DNA of 38,514 nucleotides from Rothia santali (GCF_024199905.1 NZ_JANAFB010000030.1:1-38514); one strand, 5' to 3'. Counted from the stretch's first letter, positions 7,219-16,335 are shown. Made by a program: numbers and translations. The notes: generated from the letters alone by a model not told the origin.

Positions 7219-8870
7219 ATGGAGGTCGTCATCGTCAAGCAGCCGAGGGGCGAGCCGCTGCGGCGGAGGGTCCTGCGTCGTCAGCGGCGCCGCACGCTGG
7301 GCTCCGCCCTCTGCCTGATGGGCCACCAGTCCTGCGAGGCGCTCGTGCCCGTGGCCATCGGCGTCGCCATCGACGTGGCCGTCGCGAGCGGCGAGCCGCC
7401 CCTGCTCCTGCTGTGCCTCGCGGGGCTGGCCGCGCTCTTCGCGGCGCTGACGACGTGCTACCGCTGGTTCGCCCGGCTGGGTCAGGGCGCGGTGATCGAG
7501 GAGAGCCACGCGCTGCGCACCGAGATCGCCGCGAGGGCCCTCACCCCGGGCGCGGCCCGCCGCCGGCACGGGGAGCTGCTGACCATCGCCTCCTCCGACG
7601 CCGACCAGGCCGCCCGCAGCGTCATCTGGGTCGCGGGGCTCTGCGGGACCGGGGCCGCGCTGGTCGTCAGCTGCGGGGTGCTGCTCACGATCGACCTGCG
7701 CCTCGGCGCGGTGCTGATCGGCACCGCGGTCCTCGTCACCGTGGCCCTGAACGCGATCTCGCCCCTGCTCTCCCGTCGGGCGCACGAGCAGCAGCGCACG
7801 CTGGCGGGCGCCTCGGCCCTGGCCACTGACCTCGTCGCCGGCCTGCGCGTCGTGCACGGACTGGGCGCCCAGGCGGCCGCGGTCGAGCGGTACCGGCGGG
7901 CCAGCCGCGCCGCCGAGGAGGCCGGGATCCGGGCGGGCACCGCGAACTCGCTGCAGCGCGGCGCCACCGTGCTCGGCGCGTCGGTCGTCCTGACCGTCTC
8001 CGTGGGGTTCGCGGGGTACCTGGCGCTCGAGGGCGCGATCAGCGTCGGTGCCTTCATCGCCGCGGTGGGCGTCGCGCAGTTCATCTCCGAGCCCCTGACC
8101 GGCGTCGGCACCTACCTGCAGGTCGGCGCGGCGTCGAAGGCCAGCGCCGGCCGGGTCCGGGCGGTGCTCGACGACGACGCCCCCGGTGCGTCCCCGGCGT
8201 CGGGCATGCCCTCGGCGCCCGGTGGGTCCCCGGCTCCCGGCGCCCCGGATGCGGCGCCCCTCGCCCGCGATGCCGCCCCCGAGCTGGCCATCCGGGTCCG
8301 GGAGGGCGAGTTCCTGGGCGTCGTCGCCGACCACGGGCAGGCGGACCGCATCGTCGCCGCCCTCCGGACGCCGCGGCGGACCCGCCGCACGTCGAGCCGC
8401 ACCGCCCCGACCTGTTCGCCGGCTCGATCGCCGAGAACCTCGCGCTGGGCCGCCGCACGGGCGACCCGATGCCGGCCGTCGACGCCGCCGGTGCCCGCGA
8501 CGTCGTGGACGCCCAGCCCGCGGGACTGGACGAGCACGTGCGGGACCGCGGGCTCAGCCTCTCCGGCGGGCAGCGGCAGCGGCTCGCGGTGGCCCGGGCG
8601 CTGCACGCCGACCCCGAGACGCTGGTGCTCGTGGACCCGACGACGGCGGTCGACCCGATCACCGAGCGGAAGGTCGCCGAGGGCATCCGGCGGCTGCGTC
8701 ACGACGACGCCCCGGAGCCCCGCGCGACCGTCGTGATCACCGGCAGCCCGGTGCTGCTCCAGGGCACGGACCGGGTGGTCTTCGACCGGGGCGACGCGCC
8801 CCCGGTCACCGGAACTCACCACGAGCTGCTGGCCGGCGACGACGACTACCGCAGGAAGGTGCTCGGATGA
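7219..8870 (+). pseudogene. ABC exporter half-transporter with degenerate ATP-binding domain, frameshifted
   Basis: The first subunit of a heterodimeric type IV ABC exporter. Residues 1-320 form the six-helix membrane domain (for example ALVPVAIGVAIDVAV, GAISVGAFIAAVGVAQFISEPL). The nucleotide-binding half begins ELAIRVREGEFLGVV but has ADHGQADRIVAAL where Walker A should be. The frame is lost near 8366: after ALRTP the coding signal continues one frame over as ADPPHVEPHRPDLFAGSIAE, implying one missing base. The rest holds an intact signature, LSLSGGQRQRLAVARAL. Walker B is altered (TLVLVDPTTAVDP, Pro for the catalytic Glu), and there is no H-loop histidine (VVITGSP). The loss of ATPase residues looks ancestral; the frameshift is separate and may be a sequence error. 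It ends in an ATGA overlap with the partner. An iron box upstream hints at siderophore-related export. Confidence 0.8.
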
Positions 8871-10816
8871 CGGAGACCGGAACCCCCGAGCCCGGAACCC
8901 CCGGGGCCGGAACCCCCGAGCCGGGAACCCGGCGGGCGCGCCTACCCCTCGCGACGGGCCGGCAGGTCCTCCGCGCGCTCCGCCGCGCCGTGGGCGCGCA
9001 GCGGCTGCTGGCGGCGGCGACGCTCCTGCTCGCCGCCGCGGCCGCGCTGGCCGGGCTCGTCGCCCCGTGGGCGATCGGGCTGCTGGTCGACGAGGTCGTC
9101 GGCGGCGGGGAGCCCGGCGGGGTCGTGGCCCTGATCGCCTGGGTGGCCGGGGCCGGCGTGCTCGGGGCCGCGCTCACCGCGGTCAGCGCGGCGGCGGTCG
9201 CCCGGATCGGCCAGCGGGTCCTCGCCCGGATGCGGGAGGACGTGCTGGGCGCGGCCCTCCGGCTGCCGCCGGGCCGGCTGGAGGAGACCGGCCGCGGGGA
9301 CCTGCTCGCCCGGGTGGGCGACGACGTCGGCGTGGTCAGCCAGGTGGTCGCGAGCCTCCTGGCCCCCTGGGTCGGGGCGGCGCTCGCGGTGACGCTGACC
9401 GTCGCGGGGCTCTTCGCGCTCAACCCCCTCCTGGCGCTGGCGGGCCTGACCGCGATCCCGGTCTACGTCCTGGCGCTGCGCTGGTACCTGCCGCGCGCGG
9501 CCCCGCGCTACGGCGCCGAGCGCGCGGCGTTCGGCGACCGGTCCGAGGCGCTCGTGGCCTCGCTGTCCGGGCTGCCCACGGTCCACGCCTACGGGGCGGA
9601 GCGGGAGCACGCCGCGGAGATCGCGGCGTCGTCCCACCGGGCGCGGACGATCTCGCGGGACGTGCTGTGGTTCGCCACGGGGTGGGGCAAGTGGATGAAC
9701 ATCGCGGAGCTCGTGGGGCTGGGCGCGATCATCGCCGCGGGCTTCGGCCTGGTGCGGGCCGACGCCGTCACGGTCGGGGCCGTCACCGCCGCCGCCCTGT
9801 ACTTCCACCGCCTGTTCAACCCGCTGGGCCTGATCGTCTTCAGCTTCGACGAGATGCAGTCGGCGGGGGCGAGCCTGCAGCGGATGGTGGGGGTCGTCAT
9901 CGCCGGCGCGGGCCCGGGTGCTGGCGCGGGCTCGGGCGCGGACGACGCCCCCGGCGCACGCCCCCCGTCGCCCGCCGGCTCGGGCGCCGGCTCGGGCGCC
10001 GACGCGGGCGCCGGCACCGGCCACAGCCTCCCCGGCCTCCCCGCGGCCGACCGCCCCGCCGCGGCCGATCGCCTCCCGGCGGACGCCCGCCCCGCCGGGG
10101 CCGTCTCCGTCCGCGGCGTCGGCCACCGCTACGGAGAGCACCGGGTGCTCCGGGAGGTGTCGCTCGAGATCGCCCCGGGCGAGCAGGTGGCCCTGGTCGG
10201 CGCGAGCGGGGCGGGAAGTCCACGCTCGCCCTGATCCTCGCCGGCCTGACGGATCCGGCCGAGGGCGGTCCGCGTCGACGGCGTCCCGCCGGCGGGCCTC
10301 GCCGCGGCCGGCCGGCGTCCGGTGGTGCTGGTCTCGCAGGAGTCCCACGTCTTCAGCGGCCCCCTCGCCGAGGACCTGCGCCTGGCCCGCGCGGACGCCA
10401 CCGACGAGGAGGTCCACGGGGCGCTGCGCCTGGTCGGGGCGGACGGCTGGGCGCGCGCCCTGCCCGAGGGCATCCACACGGCGGTCGGCGACGTCGGGCA
10501 CGCCCTCACGGCCGAGCAGGGCGCGCAGGTGGCGCTGGCCCGCGCGGCCCTCGCCGACCCCGCGGTGCTGGTGCTCGACGAGGCCACCGCGGAGTCCGGC
10601 AGCCGCGGCGCCGCCCGCCTGGAGGAGGCCGCGGCCGCGGTGCTCGCGGGCCGCACCGGGCTGGTCGTGGCCCACCGCATGAACCAGGCGAGCCGGGCCG
10701 ACCGCGTGCTGGTCGTGGCGGAGGGCCGGATCGTGGAGGAGGGCCCGCACGCGGACCTGCTGGCCGCCGGGGGCCTCTACGCCCGGCTGTGGGAGGCGTA
10801 CGACGACGGGCGCTAG
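8867..10816 (+). pseudogene. ABC exporter half-transporter, catalytic subunit, two frameshifts
   Basis: Partner of the preceding gene; its ATG shares ATGA with that stop. A short N-terminal (GTPEP/GAG)n stretch encoded by 15-bp repeats precedes a six-helix membrane domain, and a long Gly/Ala/Asp linker (about residues 345-405) precedes the ATPase domain. The frame breaks inside Walker A: ALVGASGAG runs into SPRSP and a stop at 10232-10234. Adding one G near 10216 restores GAGKSTLALILAGLTDPAEG. A second, compensating shift near 10267 is needed to read VRVDGVPPAGLAAAGRRPVVLVSQESHVFSG onward. The rest has Q-loop SQES, an unusual signature ALTAEQGAQVALARA in place of LSGGQ, an intact Walker B VLVLDEATAE and the H-loop VVAHR. 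It therefore supplies the ATP-binding and catalytic residues its partner lacks. The stop overlaps a convergent gene. Confidence 0.82.
8879..8923 (+). repeat. Three 15-bp tandem repeats at the start of the second ABC gene
   Basis: GGAACCCCCGAGCCC, GGAACCCCCGGGGCC and GGAACCCCCGAGCCG lie in frame and encode GTPEP-GTPGA-GTPEP just after the start codon, with a partial fourth copy. Copy-number change here would not shift the frame. Confidence 0.7.
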
Positions 10817-11259
10817 GCCCCGGCCGTCCCGGCCCCGCGCTGCGACTGGACGTTGCGGTGGATCCTCCACGCGACGCTCTCCCGGACCCCGTACAGGGTC
10901 ATGACCGAGAACGCCCGGTGGTAGGAGCGGGCCCGGAACCAGCACAGCAGGGCCATGATCCCGGAGATGACGGCGCCGCCCTCGAGGAGGCGGGTCACCG
11001 GCGTCGACCCGGAGGCGAGCGTCGCGAGCGCCAAGGCGAGGGCCAGGACCATCATGCCCACCGCGGCGATCCCGACCCGCCGGTCCTCGTCCCGGGCGCG
11101 CCGGACCCCCTCGAGGAGGTTGGCCTGCTCCCGGTCGCTGGACTCGCGGAACGTGTCGATCGCCCCGGGGGATCCCGACCGGATCGACCCGATCCGCTCC
11201 TCGATGACGCGTCGCTCGTCGTCGGACAGGTGCGGGTCGATGCCGTAGGGATTCTTCAA
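10813..11259 (-). CDS. Small membrane protein of unknown function
   Basis: About 148 residues. The first half is soluble and charged (HLSDDERRVIEERIGSIRSG, DREQANLLEGVRRARDEDRR). Two adjacent transmembrane segments follow (VGIAAVGMMVLALALALATLA and LEGGAVISGIMALLCWF), then a basic tail (FSVMTLYGVRESVAWRIHRNV). I do not recognise the family. Two starts are possible: TTG 11259, giving MKNPYGID with AGAGGA upstream, and ATG 11328, preceded by GGAGGGGG at six bases, which would add 23 residues. I list the shorter one because the added residues look like leader sequence (DDRTPEAPRGPA); the longer has the better ribosome site. It converges on the ABC genes and shares a 4-bp CTAG that serves as stop on both strands. 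It is divergent from the amidohydrolase gene. Confidence 0.7.
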   Translation of the reverse strand: MKNPYGIDPHLSDDERRVIEERIGSIRSGSPGAIDTFRESSDREQANLLEGVRRARDEDRRVGIAAVGMMVLALALALATLASGSTPVTRLLEGGAVISGIMALLCWFRARSYHRAFSVMTLYGVRESVAWRIHRNVQSQRGAGTAGA

Positions 11260-11413
11260 CGCTGGTCCTCTCGGTGCTTCGGGCGTCCGGTCGTCGCGCA
11301 CGGACGACCCCCCGACACGGCCGATCATACTCAGCCCCCTCCGCCGGGGGAACAGCCTTTCGCGGCCGGCCCGCATCGGGGCGGGGCGGCCGCCCATCGG
11401 CCGCCGGCGCGGC

Positions 11414-11433
11414 ACCAGGTGTGAAGATCTGGT
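11414..11433. promoter_or_regulatory. Imperfect inverted repeat upstream of the amidohydrolase operon
   Basis: ACCAG and CTGGT are arms 10 bases apart, with one further mismatched pair inside (ACCAGGT against ATCTGGT). It lies in the divergent intergenic region, about 58 bases before the amidohydrolase start. Possible operator; no regulator gene adjoins it. Confidence 0.25.
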
Positions 11434-11490
11434 AAACCGCGTGTCGAAATGGACTCGCTCGCGTAACACGCTCCCGGTATGTTGACGCTC

Positions 11491-12849
11491 ATGACTATGA
11501 CCCCCAACACGGATGCCCCCGTGCCCTCCCGCGCCTACCTGGACATCATGGCCGCGGAGGGCCGCCGCCTCCTCGAGACCGCCGCCTACGTCCCCGCCGA
11601 GCGCGAGGGCGCCCCGGAGGAGCTGCACGCCCGCCTCGAGCGCGCCGTCGAGGAGGGCCGCGACGGACTGGTGGACATCCTCCACGACCTGCATCGCCAC
11701 CCCGAGGAGGCCTTCCGCGAGGTGCACGCCGCGGACCGGCTGACCGGGCACCTGGAGGAGCACGACGTCGTGCCCCAGCGCCCCGCCTTCGGCCTCGAGA
11801 CCGCGATCCGCGCCAGCGTCGAGTCCCCCGGCTTCGACCCCGCGCGCCACCGCACCGTCGCGATCCTCTCCGAGTACGACGCGCTGCCGGGCATCGGCCA
11901 CGGCTGCGGCCACAACGTCATCGCGGTGACCGGGCTCGGGGCGTTCACCGCGCTCGCCGGGCTGGTCCGCGAGGGGGCGGGGGGCGTCGAGGGCCGCGTG
12001 GTCTACTACGGCACCCCCGCCGAGGAGGGCGAGGCCGGCAAGGAGCTCATGGCGCGCGCCGGCGCCTTCGAGGAGGCCGACGCGGCGATCATGCTGCACC
12101 CCTACTTCGCCGACGTCGCGGACCAGGCCTGGCTCGGCCGGCGGGTCATGCGGGCGGTGTTCAGCGGCGTCGCCGCCCACGCCTCCTCGCACCCGTTCAT
12201 GGGCCGCAACGCGCTCGACGCCGCCTCGCTCGCCTACCAGGGCATCGGCCTGCTGCGGCAGCAGACCCCGCCCACCGACCGGCTCCACGCGATCATCACC
12301 GAGGGCGGGGAGCGGCCCTCGATCATCACCGAGTCGGCGACGCTGAAGATGTACGTCCGCTCCCGCGACCCGGAGACGCTCAAGGTTCTGTCCGGGCGCG
12401 TCGAGGAGGTCATGCGCGGGGCGGCGCTGATGGCCGGCGTCGGCGTCGAGGTGCACTGGGACGAGTCGCCGGCGACCCTGCCGGTGCGCACCAACGGCCC
12501 GCTCACCGACCGCTGGGTCCTCGCCCAGCGGCGGCGCGGCCGGGACCCGCTGCCGCGCGGGACCGTCTCGGAGACGCTCGCCGCCTCCACCGACTTCGGC
12601 AACCTCAGCTTCCGGCTGCCGGGGATCCACCCGCTGATCGGGATCGCGGGGGAGGACACCGCGCTGCACACCCGCGAGTTCGCGGCCGCGGCGGGCTCCC
12701 CGGCGGCGGAGTCGGCGGCCGTGGACGGCGCCTACGGCCTCGCCGCGGCCGCCCTGGACTTCCTGCACGACGACGCCCTGGCCGCGGCCGTGACCGAGGA
12801 GTTCGAGGAGCGGGGCGGCGCCGTCGACGTCGAGCACTACTTCGACTGA
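11491..12849 (+). CDS. M20 family amidohydrolase (AbgA/AbgB type)
   Basis: Probably hydrolyses an N-acyl amino acid such as p-aminobenzoyl-glutamate in the cytoplasm. Family landmarks are HDLHRHPEEAFREVHAAD, SEYDALPGIGHGCGHNVIAV (metal His/Cys region), YYGTPAEEGEAGKELM (catalytic EE), and the dimerisation lid GVAAHASSHPFMGRNALDAA. Near the C-terminus is STDFGNLSFRLPGIHPLIGIAG, the last metal-ligand region of AbgB-like proteins. The length (about 452) fits. Possible starts are ATG 11479, 11491 and 11497; none has a Shine-Dalgarno. TATGTT at 11478-11483 followed by seven bases favours leaderless initiation at 11491. The next gene is an AbgT transporter 110 bases downstream, so uptake and hydrolysis are probably coupled. 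The substrate could be another N-acyl amino acid. Confidence 0.85.
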   Translation: MTMTPNTDAPVPSRAYLDIMAAEGRRLLETAAYVPAEREGAPEELHARLERAVEEGRDGLVDILHDLHRHPEEAFREVHAADRLTGHLEEHDVVPQRPAFGLETAIRASVESPGFDPARHRTVAILSEYDALPGIGHGCGHNVIAVTGLGAFTALAGLVREGAGGVEGRVVYYGTPAEEGEAGKELMARAGAFEEADAAIMLHPYFADVADQAWLGRRVMRAVFSGVAAHASSHPFMGRNALDAASLAYQGIGLLRQQTPPTDRLHAIITEGGERPSIITESATLKMYVRSRDPETLKVLSGRVEEVMRGAALMAGVGVEVHWDESPATLPVRTNGPLTDRWVLAQRRRGRDPLPRGTVSETLAASTDFGNLSFRLPGIHPLIGIAGEDTALHTREFAAAAGSPAAESAAVDGAYGLAAAALDFLHDDALAAAVTEEFEERGGAVDVEHYFD

Positions 12850-12959
12850 CCGGGGTCCTGCCGACACCGGCCCCGCCCGCTGAGGCCGGCCCCGCCCGGC
12901 GACCACCACCGCACCGCGCACCACCGCTCCGCCTAGCACCGCACCCTGAGGAGGCCGTC

Positions 12960-14648
12960 ATGGCCGGCACCACCGCACCACCCCGCCGAGGCCTCGGCGA
13001 CCGCGTCCTGACGCGCATCGAGATCCTCGGCAACAAGCTCCCCGAGCCGTTCACGCTGTTCCTGATCCTGTTCCTGGTCGTCGCGGTCCTCTCGACCGTC
13101 ATGGCCCTGCTCGGCGTCAAGATCACCGTGCCCGGCACCGACGAGCCGATCGCGATCAAGGGCCTGTTCACCGGCGAGGGCATCGCCTGGTTCACCACCA
13201 CGCTCGGCGAGAACTACATCGGGTTCCCGCCGCTGGTCACCGTCGTGCCGATCCTGCTGGCCATCGGCATCGCCGAAAAGTCGGGCTTCCTCTCGGCGGC
13301 GATCCGCTACACGATCGGCCGGGCGCCGCGCTGGCTGCTGCCCTACGTCGTCGGGTTCGTCGGCGTCGTCGGCTCGATCATGGCGGACTCGGCGTTCATC
13401 GTGATCCCGCCGCTGGCCGCGCTGGCCTTCAAGGCCGCCGGGCGGCACCCGGTCGCGGGCCTGGTCGGCGGCTTCGCGGCGGCGGGCGCCGGGTACTCCA
13501 CCAACATCTTCCCGACCTCGCTCGACGCCCTGTTCGCGGGCATCACCAACGCGGTGATCCCCAGCGTCCCGCTGCTGGCCGAGAGCGCCGCGGTGGTCAC
13601 CCCGATCTCCAACTACTACTTCAACGTGGTGGCAGCGCTGGTCCTGTCGGTGATCGCTGGGTTCGTGATCGACCGGATCATCGAGCCGCGCATCACCCGG
13701 CAGGGCGTGCCCCGCGAGGAGGTGGGGGCTGACGCCGCCCCGGCCGCCACCGGCGGCGCCGACGTCGATTCCTCCGTCCCCGCCGGCGAGGACCCGGCCC
13801 CGAACACCCGGGCGACCCGGGAGATCGGCTCCGAGCAGACGACGGCGGAGGCCGCCGAGCCCGCGGCGGAGGCCGAGCTGTCCTCCCGCGAGCTGCGGGC
13901 GCTGTCCTGGGGAGCGCTCGCGTTCCTGCTGGTCGGCGTCGCCATCGTGGTCTTCGCGCTGGTGCCGGGCTCGCCGTGGCGCAACGAGGACGGCGGCTTC
14001 CTGCCCACCTCGCCCCTGCTGAGCTCGATCGTCTTCATTATCTTCACGTTCTTTTCCGTGAGCGGCTACGTCTACGGCCGGGTCGCGGGGACGGTGCGCG
14101 GGCTGAAGGACGTGCCGGGGCTGATGGGCTCGGCGCTCAAGGACATGATCTCGTTCCTGGTGCTGGCGTTCATCCTGGGGCAGTTCATCGCGCTGTTCAA
14201 CTGGTCGGGGATCGGCTCGTGGACCGCGGTCACCGGCGCCGAGGCCCTGGAGAACGCGGGCATCACGGGCTTCCCCGTGATCGTCATGTTCATCGTCCTG
14301 TGCAGCCTGCTGAACCTCCTGATCATCTCCGGCTCCTCGATGTGGACGCTCATGGCCGCCGTCTTCGTGCCGATGCTCGGGATCCTCGGGTACGAGCCGG
14401 CGTTCGTGCAGGCGGCCTTCCGCGTCGGCGACTCCGCGACCCAGGTCATGACGCCGCTGAACCCGTACATGGTCGTGATGCTCGCGATGCTGCGGAAGTA
14501 CGAGCCCGGGGCCGGCCTGGGGACGCTCATGGCCCGCATGGTCCCGTTCGTGGTGCCCTTCTGGCTCAGCTGGGTGCTCATCCTGGCGGTCTTCTACCTG
14601 CTGGGCCTGCCGCTGGGGCCCGGTGCGGGGATCATGATCCAGGAGTGA
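12960..14648 (+). CDS. abgT: AbgT family transporter
   Basis: An inner-membrane transporter of 562 residues with about ten hydrophobic segments. AbgT proteins move p-aminobenzoyl-glutamate inward; some members export sulfonamides instead. Diagnostic stretches are NKLPEPFTLFLILFLVVAVL, VTVVPILLAIGIAEKSGF, GSIMADSAFIVIPPLAALAF, GGFAAAGAGYSTNIFPTSLDAL, and in the second half GQFIALFNWSGIGSW, LIISGSSMWTLMAAVFVPML and VGDSATQVMTPLNPYMVVML. A hydrophilic, acidic loop of about 70 residues (EEVGADAAPAATGG to EAELSSREL) joins the halves and is longer than I would expect. ATG 12960 has GAGGAGG six bases upstream. It follows the M20 amidohydrolase on the same strand, supporting the import-and-cleave role. 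The 110-base gap shows no clear terminator. Confidence 0.93.
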   Translation: MAGTTAPPRRGLGDRVLTRIEILGNKLPEPFTLFLILFLVVAVLSTVMALLGVKITVPGTDEPIAIKGLFTGEGIAWFTTTLGENYIGFPPLVTVVPILLAIGIAEKSGFLSAAIRYTIGRAPRWLLPYVVGFVGVVGSIMADSAFIVIPPLAALAFKAAGRHPVAGLVGGFAAAGAGYSTNIFPTSLDALFAGITNAVIPSVPLLAESAAVVTPISNYYFNVVAALVLSVIAGFVIDRIIEPRITRQGVPREEVGADAAPAATGGADVDSSVPAGEDPAPNTRATREIGSEQTTAEAAEPAAEAELSSRELRALSWGALAFLLVGVAIVVFALVPGSPWRNEDGGFLPTSPLLSSIVFIIFTFFSVSGYVYGRVAGTVRGLKDVPGLMGSALKDMISFLVLAFILGQFIALFNWSGIGSWTAVTGAEALENAGITGFPVIVMFIVLCSLLNLLIISGSSMWTLMAAVFVPMLGILGYEPAFVQAAFRVGDSATQVMTPLNPYMVVMLAMLRKYEPGAGLGTLMARMVPFVVPFWLSWVLILAVFYLLGLPLGPGAGIMIQE

Positions 14649-14804
14649 CCCGCCGACGACGCCGGGGCGGTGCGCGCTCCCGGGCCGCGCCGGCGTCGTC
14701 CGCTTCCGCTGGCGGCGGACAATATGACATGCCCTGGAACCCCGCCGCGGCCCCTGTGTAAGTTGGTGAGCGGATCTATTAGCTGGATCACTGAAAGGAT
14801 CGTT

Positions 14805-15437
14805 ATGGCCGACCAGTATGTACTCCCGGATCTTCCGTACGACTACGCCGCCCTTGAGCCGCACATCTCCGCGCGCATCATGGAGCTGCACCACGACAAG
14901 CACCACGCCACCTACGTCAAGGGCGCCAACACCGCGCTGGACAAGCTGGAGGAGGCACGGGCCAACGGCGACTTCACCTACGTGAGCCAGCTGTCCAAGG
15001 ACCTGGCCTTCAACCTCGGTGGCCACACCAACCACTCGATCTTCTGGAACAACCTCTCCCCGGACGGCGGCGACAAGCCCACCGGCGAGCTGGCCTCCGC
15101 GATCGACGACTTCTTCGGCTCGTTCGACCGCTTCCGCGATCAGTTCACCGCCACCGCGACCACCATCCAGGGCTCCGGCTGGGCCATCCTGGCGTGGGAC
15201 ACGGTCGGGCAGCGCCTGAACCTCGTGCAGCTCTACGATCAGCAGGGCAACATCCCCGTCGCCCAGATCCCCGTGCTGCAGCTGGACATGTGGGAGCACG
15301 CGTTCTACCTCGACTACCAGAACGTCAAGCCCGACTACGTCAAGGCCTTCTGGAACATCGTGAACTGGGACGACGTCGCCTCCCGCTTCGAGCGTGCGCG
15401 CTCGCAGTCCAAGGGCCTGGTCATCCCCGGCCAGTAG
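14805..15437 (+). CDS. sodA: Superoxide dismutase, Fe/Mn family
   Basis: Converts superoxide to hydrogen peroxide and oxygen in the cytoplasm. The 210-residue product has all four metal ligands: H29 in [14 protein letters not shown]77 in [13 protein letters not shown], and D161 and H165 in [16 protein letters not shown]. The C-terminal block [21 protein letters not shown] is standard. The metal cannot be settled by eye; the actinobacterial context favours Mn or a cambialistic enzyme. ATG 14805 has AAAGGA six bases upstream. The 156-base region before it has lower GC than the surroundings, with TAAGTT near 14757 as a possible -10, giving a leader of about 40 bases. A very strong hairpin ends the unit, so it is probably monocistronic. 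Confidence 0.97.
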   Translation: MADQYVLPDLPYDYAALEPHISARIMELHHDKHHATYVKGANTALDKLEEARANGDFTYVSQLSKDLAFNLGGHTNHSIFWNNLSPDGGDKPTGELASAIDDFFGSFDRFRDQFTATATTIQGSGWAILAWDTVGQRLNLVQLYDQQGNIPVAQIPVLQLDMWEHAFYLDYQNVKPDYVKAFWNIVNWDDVASRFERARSQSKGLVIPGQ

Positions 15438-15477
15438 GGACGACGCCGAGCGGGCGGCACGGTCCGCCCGCTCCCGC

Positions 15478-15524
15478 CGGACGAGCCCCGGTCCTCTCTT
15501 CGCGAGAGGACCGGGGCTCGTCCG
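15478..15524. terminator. Strong hairpin terminator after sodA
   Basis: Perfect 21-bp arms (15478-15498 and 15504-15524) enclose the five-base loop TTCGC. The stem core is CCCCGGTCCTCTC. There is no T tract, as is common in high-GC actinobacteria. It lies 40 bases past the sodA stop and, being symmetric, would also block transcription from the convergent gene. Confidence 0.85.
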
Positions 15525-15547
15525 CGTCCGGGGGCACCTCGAAGCCC

Positions 15548-15596
15548 GGGCCGCTCCCGGCGCCGGGGCCGTTCCGGGGCCGCTCCCGGCGCCGGG
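15548..15596. repeat. Exact 20-bp direct repeat between sodA and the convergent gene
   Basis: GGGCCGCTCCCGGCGCCGGG occurs at 15548-15567 and again at 15577-15596. The unit is itself rich in short palindromes. No gene is seen in 15525-15660; function unknown. Confidence 0.6.
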
Positions 15597-15624
15597 CCCG
15601 TCTTCCCGTTCCGGGGTGCTCCGA

Positions 15625-15655
15625 GGCCCGGCCCGCCCGTTCGGGGAGCCGGGCC
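15625..15655 (-). terminator. Hairpin terminator for the minus-strand membrane protein gene
   Basis: GGCCCGGC at 15625-15632 pairs with GCCGGGCC at 15648-15655 around a 15-base loop, beginning six bases after the 15661 stop on the minus strand. No T run follows. Confidence 0.45.
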
Positions 15656-15660
15656 CCGCC

Positions 15661-16134
15661 TCAGGACAGCGCCGAGAAGAGCCCCATGACCCCCAGCAGC
15701 GTGATCGCGCCCCAGGCCATCGAGGCCACCACGTTCCACAGGATCACGGTCCGCGCCCGCAGTCCGGAGGCCGTCAGGATGAACGAGGTCAGGGAGATGG
15801 CGAGGACCGTCGGGGCCAGCAGGCTCGCCACGGGCACGCCCCAGCGGTCCACCCGCGCCATCACGCGCTCCTGGCGCGCACTGCGCTCCCTGCCCGCGGT
15901 CCGCCGGCCCCGGATCCAGCCGGCCAGGCCCACCGCGGCGACGACGGCCAGCACGTTGCCCAGCACCGCCGCGACGTACGCCGCCGACCAGTGCATCCCG
16001 AACCCGAACCCCACCGGCGCGGCGACGTAGGACTCGAGGAACGGGACGACGCCGATGCCGAGGACGCCGAGGAACTGGACCACGGGATGGAGCTGGGCGA
16101 GGAACTCGAAGGTCTGCGAGATTGCGTCGTTCAT
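15661..16134 (-). CDS. Small multidrug export-like membrane protein
   Basis: A 157-residue polytopic membrane protein with about four hydrophobic segments. The pattern FLGVLGIGVVPFLESYVAAPVGFGFGM near the N-terminus, followed by AAVLGNVLAVVAAVGLAGWIRG and WGVPVASLLAPTVLAISLTSFILTASGLRARTVI, resembles the Sm_multidrug_ex family (COG2426), itself poorly characterised. I start at ATG 16134 (MNDAISQTFEFL). A frame open to 16323 adds only Gly/Arg/Ala-rich sequence. There is no Shine-Dalgarno, but TACTGT lies eight bases upstream (16143-16148), consistent with a leaderless or near-leaderless message. The export label comes from the family name; no substrate can be inferred. Confidence 0.75.
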   Translation of the reverse strand: MNDAISQTFEFLAQLHPVVQFLGVLGIGVVPFLESYVAAPVGFGFGMHWSAAYVAAVLGNVLAVVAAVGLAGWIRGRRTAGRERSARQERVMARVDRWGVPVASLLAPTVLAISLTSFILTASGLRARTVILWNVVASMAWGAITLLGVMGLFSALS

Positions 16135-16142
16135 AAGGCACG

Positions 16143-16148
16143 ACAGTA
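16143..16148 (-). promoter_or_regulatory. -10 box of the small membrane protein gene
   Basis: TACTGT on the minus strand, eight bases before ATG 16134, with no ribosome site between. Fits the leaderless pattern seen elsewhere in this window. Confidence 0.4.
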
Positions 16149-16335
16149 GGGGACGGGTGGTTCGTGCTCCCGCGGGCCTGCCGTGCGGCGACGCAGATGA
16201 CGCCTCCGTGACGCTTCGCGGGGCGGCGGGGCCGGCCCGCCGTCCTCCACCGCCGCGAGGCCTGCCGCGGGGCTTGCCACCGGCCGGCCCGCCGTCGGCC
16301 CCGCCCGCTCCCGCCGTCGGCAAGACCCGCCCGGG

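Noticed and set aside
8186-8866. Upstream extension of the second ABC gene
   Set aside because: It overlaps the first ABC gene, has shadow composition and no ribosome site; ATG 8867 overlaps the preceding stop as ATGA.
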